NCBI RefSeq assembly: GCF_030272615.1
Contig: NC_081409.1
Span: 616,887,755-616,951,754, forward strand
Source of the DNA: Cryptomeria japonica
Lineage: Eukaryota; Streptophyta; Pinopsida; Cupressales; Cupressaceae
Reading direction: 5' to 3'
DNA length: 64,000 nucleotides
The notes under the pieces are model-generated. The model saw nothing but the letters and a program-made list of their open reading frames with translations. It was not told where the DNA came from and did not search any database. Of this stretch, positions 57,450 to 64,000 are shown piece after piece. The translations under genes and the position numbers were made by a program. How positions within the stretch are numbered: position 1 is the first letter of the stretch; every line of letters begins with the position of its first letter.

Positions 57450-58235
57450 GTTTAAATGGTATATATGAGTACACACCACCCCCATGATAGTAACTTTGTT
57501 TGTATCTATGCGATTCAAATTGTAATCAATTATCATCTCTTCCCCTGCACTTATTGATTTTATCGCACATATGAATACACGGTTTCCCTCGCGTGCTTCG
57601 AATATGCAATTGGGTTGCCTATAAGTTGACCCAGGTCATGTACTGTTTATAAAACCTGCAATATTCCCTGTTTCTTTTTTCCTTTCATCAATGTACATAG
57701 CCACTCTTTTACTTTGATCATTATCTTTTAGCTGTATATAATTTGTTGATAGTGCATACCTACGCATACTTCGTGTATATCGAACTAGCTGCATCCAATT
57801 TTTGTAATTGTAATAGGGTCTGACATACTCCATCAATTCAACGACTTTGTTGTAATACCTTTATGCCATCCATGGAAAATAGGCCCAAACCATGTAATGA
57901 CGATGGTGCTATGCGATATATCCTCTCGTTAACACAAAATCAGTGTTTATTGGAGGAAGTTCCTTGGGTACCCATTGTTTCTGTAGATGTTTGTACCTCA
58001 AGGACACCTTGATGTCACTTATGCTTGCGTCATCATAAGAACATGACCCCCCTTGAGCAAAGAACAATTCCATGCATTTATGTAATTTTCTTCTAATCTT
58101 GTGACCTCTAGTTGATCTCCCTCTTGTAGACCTATTACATGTCTCGCTTTCCTCCTCTTCCCGAATTTCCCTCGCTCAAGGAAGACACATTTGACAAATA
58201 CCTATTTGGTGGCACCTGCACTCCATCAAATGAGA
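57450..58235 (-). pseudogene. SET-domain protein remnant
   Basis: A minus-strand frame from ATG near 58235 (MECRCHQIGICQMC, a Cys/His-rich start) to about 57450, with at least four stops (about 58178, 57929, 57869, 57611). The middle part reads KVSLRYKHLQKQWVPKELPP and WMQLVRYTRSMRRYALS. The C-terminal third matches a SET (lysine methyltransferase) core: GNIAGFINST, PNCIFEAREGNRVFICAIKS, then AGEEMIIDYNLNRID. The NxxxPNC-type and GEE...DYN motifs bind the cofactor and close the active site in SET enzymes (established). The usual NHSC is NST plus a stop here. It lies directly upstream, on the same strand, of the transposon-like exons. SET genes carried by transposons would explain this, but it may be a degenerate host pseudogene. 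Confidence 0.55.
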
Positions 58236-58950
58236 GAGATCATTGGGAGAGGGTCAATTGTTATTGTGAGAGGAAATTAATTTTAGGATTCCATGGAGAG
58301 AGATGACAAGAAGTTGTAATAGATGGTTCACCATATCTTGTTGATTTTTTGCAAATGCTGCAAATAAATTGATAAGAATGGCTCATGCTTTTTCCCCAAA
58401 TTCATCAAGGAGGGTAATTTTGATGAAGAAGTCGGCCCTAAAGTTTATGTTGAGATTTAAATTCTAATAAGGCCAGCTGGGGCCTCAAGTGCTCATAATT
58501 GTATTAGAGTTGAGCTGCTAATGTGGAGGTTTCAAAAACTAAGCAAGTATGTTTTCTTGGTAATTTTGGAGTTTCAAAAACTCAGAAAAATAGTCTTCCT
58601 TGTCACTTAAAGCATATAGGAGGGCTGACAAAGTGGAATGAGCTAGACCATGTGGATGTCAAGGTGGTTTAGGAGAGAAAACAAATCAAAGTTTTGACAA
58701 AATATAGTTGCTAAAACCCGACTTATCATTAAACCACTCCAAGATGGGTGTAAAGAGAAAGCAAGAAAATAATAAATGGTTTCTATAGGGTGTATTGACT
58801 TATACCTGCTAATCCATGAGAAGAATCGTTGCCTTGCCTTTATGTATATTGTGCAGGATCCTCATCAAAGGGGTTCAGGTTCCTGCATATGTAATTCATT
58901 TATCTTATGTTAGCTTGCATCTTATATGCAGGTCAATCAAATGGTTCACT
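58236..58950. other. Unassigned sequence
   Basis: About 700 bases with no recognisable domain. The phrase TTTCAAAAACT(A/C)AG recurs near 58528 and 58570. Confidence 0.3.
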
Positions 58951-58954
58951 ACCT

Positions 58955-59150
58955 TGCATAGACAAGGCAACAAACTGTTTGAAAAAATGTCTCAAAGAAA
59001 TGTGTTCTCATGGTGATGGAATGCCATGACAATCCATAGTAATTTGACTGTCATGGCATTCCATCACCATCATTGCATTCCATCGCCATGAGACCACATT
59101 TCTTTAAGGCATTTTTTCTGACAATTCACTACGTTGTCTATGTTACCACA
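58955..59150. pseudogene. Inverted repeat built from PPR coding sequence
   Basis: The plus arm reads GNKLFEKMSQRNVFSW (58966-59014), the consensus end/start of plant PPR repeats. The minus arm, read from about 59160, gives MYEKCGNIDNVV and then, after a frame change, a similar KEMW/RNVVSW-type segment. The arms (58955-59031 and 59049-59150) are about 80% alike and converge on a perfect 22-bp inverted repeat (59010-59031 and 59049-59070) around a 17-bp loop. Both are fragments of PPR genes, whose products bind organelle RNA; neither is a working gene. Confidence 0.6.
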
Positions 59151-59244
59151 TTTTTCATACATTGCTTATATTGGCCAAATAGTGCAAAACATATATTCAA
59201 CATAGCTTGGCAATGTTCATTCGGATCACAAATTCTCTAATTAC

Positions 59245-59695
59245 ATATAGAAAAGTTTAATATCCCATAGGTCAATTTTGATTTTTACATATAATTACAT
59301 ATAGAAATGTATAATATCCCATAATATCCCATACCTTGACAATGTTTACTTATAATTTCATATAAAAATGGTTAATATCCTATAGGTCAATTTTAATTTT
59401 TACATATAATTATAATATCCCATATAATATCCCATTTAATTATGTAATTGAAATATCCCATTTACATATAATTATAATATACCATAAGGTCAATTTCAAA
59501 TTCAAATTACTCTGCAAAGCAAAAGACTTCAAAAAAATTCATTCCTGTAGGGTAAAGTAGAAGACCATTGGTGCGCGCAGGAGAGGAGTTTCACGGGGTT
59601 AGAGACGGTGGTGAATGAAGACTTCATTCGCGAGCGCAGGAGGAGGAAATCGGTTTACAGGCGAGCAATCACTTAGATTCATCTTATGTGCATTT
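59245..59695 (+). repeat. Left terminal inverted repeat
   Basis: Starts ATATAGAAAAGTTTAATATC and ends near CATCTTATGTGCATTT. Just inside (59700-59810) lies a partial inverted copy of its own GGGATATTATA motifs, so this end can also fold on itself. Confidence 0.75.
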
Positions 59696-60019
59696 TATAA
59701 TATATATGGGATATTATATGAGATATTTCAATTTCATAGACATATGTAAATGGGATATTATATGGGATAATATAATTATAAATAAATGAGATATTATATA
59801 ATCGAATCTAACAATTTTATTTTACAAATTTGTTGTGCTTGATCCATAAGAGCTTTGGTAGAGCCGATTCATTTAGTCTAGCAAGCAACTAATCGAGTCT
59901 GTATTGGCTTTGTTTGTTTCAACACTTGACCCTTGCTTTGTAGCAATCTTATAGGCCCGTATATACCTTTTCCTAGCATCATCTATAGCTACTATATTTC
60001 TAGAAGACTCAGACAATCT

Positions 60020-60340
60020 CTAGAGAAAGGTTTGAACTCTATACTGATAGAAGGTGATGCATAGATACTTATCAATGCTATTAAGAATGGTGCCACACCA
60101 AATTGGAAAATATAGAGGATTCTGAGGGACATTATGGATGCTCTAAATAAACTTCTCGACTATGAGGTTAGACATATTTTTCAGGGAGGCGAACATGGCT
60201 GCAGATTACATGGAAAACATGGGAATAAATTTAAGGAAAAAGGATGGGTAGGTTTTTGAGGTAATCTCGAGTGAGGATTTGGAACAGATTCTAGTGGATG
60301 ACTATGAAGCCTCGTGGAGGCAAAAAAAAAAAAGGCATTG
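60020..60340 (+). pseudogene. RNase H-like fragment inside the TIR element
   Basis: Plus-strand text LNSILIEGDA, INAIKNGATPNWKI, RILRDIMDALNKLLDYEVRHIF, then after a frameshift REANMAADYMENMGIN. This is the C-terminal half of the plant RNase H (RVT_3) domain found in LINEs: LEGDA...I, then the H-x-x-R-E-x-N-x-x-A-D signature. Stops interrupt it. It is not transposase, so it is either captured LINE sequence or an older insertion. Confidence 0.6.
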
Positions 60341-60644
60341 GATAGGTACGACTAAGGGAGGGTACTGATCTGGATTTCAATCCACAAATTTGGATTCAGA
60401 GTGACAAAGGTGATCATGATAGATGAAAATAAGGCTCCCATTACCATGAATTAAGGGACATTGGGAGAAGGTGGCAAGAGATTAGGACACTTCAAATCCA
60501 AAGATGGATTTGGTTTTCATGAGATATCAGATTTCTTTCTCTTTTAGATAGAGCTCAATGCTTGATAAGGATAGGAAATCATAAGGCTAAGGTTAAATAG
60601 GAAGGAAGATCGAGCAATGAATGTAGGAGGAGAACTGAGGAAAA

Positions 60645-61252
60645 ATGGTCCATCACTTTGGGTTGATCTTCCTATGTGCGGAGGAGACATTTCAACAGCA
60701 ATTTATGAGACTTTTTTACTGTGATGAGCTCACTTGGGATGTGCTGTGGCATCTAGCCAAGGCTATTTTGGGAGGGGACATGCACTGGTGTGATGGTTTC
60801 ATCTATGAGGTGACTCTGTGCCCAATGGTTGACATTCTTCATTCCAAGGAAGCACGCATACAAATGATCAATGGCTTCATAAGATCAATCGATGGGTAGG
60901 TGGTAGCAAGTGCCATTATGGAATTGGATTCAGGTGGTTGGACTAGTATTCTGGGTGTGTACTTAAATCTGAAACATTACATATTAGATCCACCAGAGGA
61001 AAAGTTTGAGTCAGAGGAAGAGTCTGAGTCTGAGGACGAGGATGCTCGGGAGGCTAGGGATGTGTGAGAAAGAAAAAATAATTTCATGGTAGAGGCTTGG
61101 GAGGTGTTCCGGGTGGGTGTCAGAAACTGTGACTTGGGGCCCTTCAAGAGATCCTTGAACTCAAATGATAACTGGCTTAGTGCGGTCTCGATTGTGTATG
61201 TGGTGGACATTGGTGAAAGGCTCGCTACAATTTTTCATTATTTAGAATAGTT
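60645..61252 (+). pseudogene. Unknown frame inside the TIR element
   Basis: An 84-residue open frame (60645-60899, MVHHFGLIFLCAEETFQQQF...) continues in frame past a TAG at 60897 with acidic text (PPEEKFESEEESESEDEDAREA) and past a TGA near 61065 to about 61250. No domain recognised. The minus frame at 60977-61210 is its Ser-rich shadow. Confidence 0.35.
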
Positions 61253-61620
61253 TTTTTTCTATTTATGCTACTATGTAGCCTGCATATGGGATGTAAGGGA
61301 GCTATCCCCTTTTGACAACACTTAATATTTAATTTTTTTTTAATGTAATTGCAATACATGTCTGAGTTCTGATCTTCTAGTACGCTTAAGGTTCCTAGTG
61401 ACAAGACACACTAGTCACCTCACACATCACATATGATGTCTTCCCCTAACATTCAATTTATTGTCCATATACAAAACACGTACTTGAAACTATCCCAATA
61501 TTAAAAGAACATCCTTCAAAGCCTTCATAAACCATATAAACCCTTGCAATACCAAGAACAAGTCCCATAAAAACCCTAGAAGATCATGGAAAAGGGAAAT
61601 AAATAATTCTGATTATGTTT
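61253..61620. other. Non-coding interior of the TIR element
   Basis: AT-rich, no domain seen. Confidence 0.35.
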
Positions 61621-62118
61621 GAAATACACATAAGATGAAGCTAAGTGATTGCTCTCCTGTAAACTAATTTCCCCCTCCTGTGAATCTCCTCTCCTGTATG
61701 CAAATGAACTCTTCATTAACCACCATCCGCGAATCTGATCCTCTCCTACTTTGCCTTGTAGGAATGAAGTTTTTCGAAGTTTTTTGCTTTGCCTCGCGGG
61801 AATGAAGTTTTTCGAAGTCTTTTGCTTTGCAAAGTAGTTTAAAATTCAAATTGACCTATGGGATATTATAATTATATGTAAATGCGATATTTCAATTACA
61901 TAATTAAATGGGATATTATATGAGTAACTATAATTAAATGGCATATTATAATTATATGTAAAAATCAAAATTGACCTATGGGATATTAAACATTTTTATA
62001 TGAAATTATAAGTAAACATTGCCAAGGTATGGGATATTATATGGGATATTATACATTTATATATGTAATTATATGTAAAAATCAAAATTGACCTATGCGA
62101 TATTAAACATTTCTATAT
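61621..62118 (-). repeat. Right terminal inverted repeat
   Basis: Reverse complement of the left repeat, with an extra internal duplication of a ~43-bp unit containing GAATGAAGTTTTTCGAAGT (61763 and 61800) absent from the left side. Confidence 0.75.
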
Positions 62119-62663
62119 TAAAAATTATTTATGATATTTTTCAAAGGTCTATTGCTCACAACCTATTAGTACATTGATGAAATATTTTGTACCACGTTCT
62201 ACGTCACTATGTTGTTTTGAGGCTTTTAGTTTGAAAAATAAGTAAGGCTAAACATAAAGACAAATCTATTCAAATTTTATAAGGGGTGATCAAGAAGGAA
62301 AGTTAAGGTTGACATTATGCTCACTATGACTAGTTCGTAGTTTGTTCAAGGGTGTTCCAAATAAATACACTAGAGTATTGTGCTATGCACTAGCTAGACA
62401 AAGTGTGTGTATTTTCATTGGACCAAGTATAGTGTGGGTTGGGTGACATGTAGTTCATGTCCCCACTCTTGGAGTAACGTGTGGTTTTTAGGATCTAGTT
62501 GACTAGATATTGTGATTGATAAACTAACTTTTGGATGACTTGTAGATATTATGAATATTACCAATCTCCCCCTCTCTCTCTTAGATGTCTCCATCCCATT
62601 TTGTCCATTCTCTCCCTATCCTCCCTTTCTCTTTCTCTCTCACATCTCTCTCTCTTTTCCTAT
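62119..62663. other. Unassigned sequence with CT-rich end
   Basis: No coding frame. From 62566 to 62660 it is strongly pyrimidine-rich (CTCTCTC repeats) up to the LTR start. Confidence 0.4.
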
Positions 62664-64000
62664 TGTAGACACCTAAAAGTTGCACAATGAATTAAGTGAA
62701 TTTTATTCATTTAATTATCCCTAATTCTTTCAACTAATTAAATAAAGGTTTAATTAATATCCCTATTCTTAATCAAATTAAAGATTTGATTAATATTCTC
62801 CTTCTTTTATCTAAGCCATTTAATTAAATTTACATTTTGTGTGGGGGAAAAAGTGACACTAAGCAAACATGCCCTAATCTCACTTTCAATCACACACTTG
62901 TGGAATACGAAAGAGCCTAGAGGTATCACACAATTGGCTACTCCTTTTTGTAGAAGAGAGAGCCACGGGCTACCTATTAGGATTTCTATTCCTTTGTTGC
63001 AAATGATAGATAAAATGATGCAAGTTCAACTACTAGCCCTAGAGTGCAAGTATGAACTAGTAACAAGATTGCAAGATTGAGATTAAGTGATGAAAAGCTA
63101 TAAACACAAGGATAAAAGGAGAATGTAGATGTGTATCTGGGGTTAAAATTTGAGTGGAAATGTTCGGGACGGGGGCGCGGGTGCCACTGTCCTGATTCTG
63201 CACCTGAAACTGTTGTTTTGCAACCTGAAAAGCTGTCAGAAAAATGCTGAAACTGCTGTCTGACAGAAGGACCAGGGAGCCCAGCGCCCCTGTCCTGGTA
63301 GGACCAGGGCACCCCACACCCCTGTCCTGGTCTTTTGCTCTACAATTTGGTGTGAAATTCAGTCTCCGTCTGCTTCCGTCGGATCTGCAACTTGTGGCGT
63401 CGTCCGAATCCCGAAACCTGCACTTATATCTGAAAAGGTATGGTGGGCAGTTATATAGGGTTTTGCCTTAGTCAAACCCCCGCTTTGGTGATTTCCACCT
63501 CCACGAATAGCCAAGTTGTATTGTAAAAGTAGTGTGTGTGCAGACCTTGTGTGTGTGCAAGATCCTAAAATGCAAGTAAGCAAACTAGAGCAACCTAGAA
63601 AGTAAACCCTAATTGCTTGCAAATGATAATGTAAATGCTCCAAATCAAGATGTAAAGAGATCTAAAGCATGAATACAAGTGATATAATGAAGCTTATGCC
63701 AAGACATGAAAACAACATGAAATCATACCCAACCCCAAGGGAGGGGTACAAGCCAATCTTCAGTCGGTGATCCCCTATTGCTCTTCAATGTCTTCAAAGC
63801 CCTAAATGGATGAATGAAATTGATGAATGCTTGATGGATGGATGTTGAATGTTGTTGAAGTCTTCAAAGATCTGCTCTTTCGCTGCATAGAAGGCCCTTG
63901 AAACCAAAAAAAATCCGGATCCTTTCCAATGAAGAAAGAGAGCTCTTATATATGAAACCCTAAGTCTTAATTTCAACTTTTGGCTGACCTAGAGATTGAA
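62664..64000 (+). repeat. Start of a gypsy-type LTR, runs off the window
   Basis: TGTAGACACCTAAAAGTTGC at 62664 matches the LTR start of the Tat-type element (minus strand at 17440: TGTAGACACCTAAAAATG), and both are followed by TTAATTA-rich sequence. No purine tract precedes it, so it is a 5' LTR in plus orientation or a solo LTR. It holds a GC-rich block (63165-63345) with repeated GACCAGGG...CCCCTGTCCTGGT text. The short frames at 62841-63976 overlap on both strands and look accidental. The LTR end was not found. Confidence 0.55.

Larger units (their letters stand above)
59245..62118. mobile_element. DNA element with ~0.5-kb terminal inverted repeats
   Basis: Left repeat 59245-59695 and right repeat 61621-62118 match as inverted copies over about 450-500 bp, with repeated ATATCCCATAGGTCAATTTT-type text in the outer part and ACAGG(C/A)GAGCAATCACTTAG in the inner part. 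Total 2.87 kb. Long TIRs are typical of Mutator-like elements, but I could not see an 8-9 bp duplication, a transposase or a zinc-finger motif. It holds an RNase H-like fragment and an unknown frame, which may be captured sequence. Confidence 0.7.

Noticed and set aside
63359-63643. Frames on both strands near the right edge
   Set aside because: Overlapping, without domain, inside an LTR.

Overview
The window is nuclear DNA from a land plant with a large, repeat-filled genome. The evidence is Ty1/copia elements primed by initiator tRNA-Met, a Ty3/gypsy element with a second (archaeal-type) RNase H, a plant mobile domain gene, PPR-derived sequence, a plant LINE with a C-terminal RNase H, and LTRs of 1-3 kb. 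A conifer-like genome is my impression, not something the sequence proves. I found no intact single-copy host gene, no rRNA or tRNA gene, no CRISPR array and nothing bacterial.

Left part (1-17440): a nested stack on the minus strand. A young copia element (copia-1, 2582-9530, target duplication AGAAA) sits inside the second reading frame of a large element B (1-12517, left end outside the window). B sits inside the RNase H codons of an older copia element (copia-2, 12518-16516), which has lost its integrase. Copia-2 abuts or lies in the 3' LTR (16517-17440) of a gypsy element.

Middle (17441-47300): this is best read as one Ty3/gypsy element of the Tat type, on the minus strand and broken up by later insertions. 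In plus-strand order it shows its 3' LTR, polypurine tract, an antisense plant mobile domain gene with its own TATA box and a likely intron (17718-20230), a spacer, then integrase, RNase H, RT and protease-linker sequence (36180-39912, continuing 46982-47300). A probable 3-kb solo LTR (20644-33690, duplication TTAGA) lies in the spacer. It holds a complete element C without pol (22895-32897, duplication TGTAT), which itself holds a 1.8-kb solo LTR (28817-30661). A decayed copia element D (39913-46976, duplication CTATG) interrupts the 5' side of pol.

Right part (47300-64000): GTCGGAATT-type subterminal repeats of a probable CACTA-like transposon; a plus-strand gypsy protease remnant; a 5'-truncated LINE (49376-54299) whose 3' UTR carries a higher-order tandem array; a minus-strand multi-exon remnant with a transposon-like exon and a SET-domain reading frame (54900-58235); an inverted repeat made from PPR coding sequence (58955-59150); a 2.9-kb element with about 0.5-kb terminal inverted repeats and an RNase H-like fragment (59245-62118); and the start of another gypsy-type LTR (62664 to the end).

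Almost every reading frame carries stops or frameshifts, so these are remnants rather than working genes. Copia-1 is the nearest to intact and has the most similar LTRs, so it is the youngest insertion. All family calls rest on reading motifs by eye; no database search was run.
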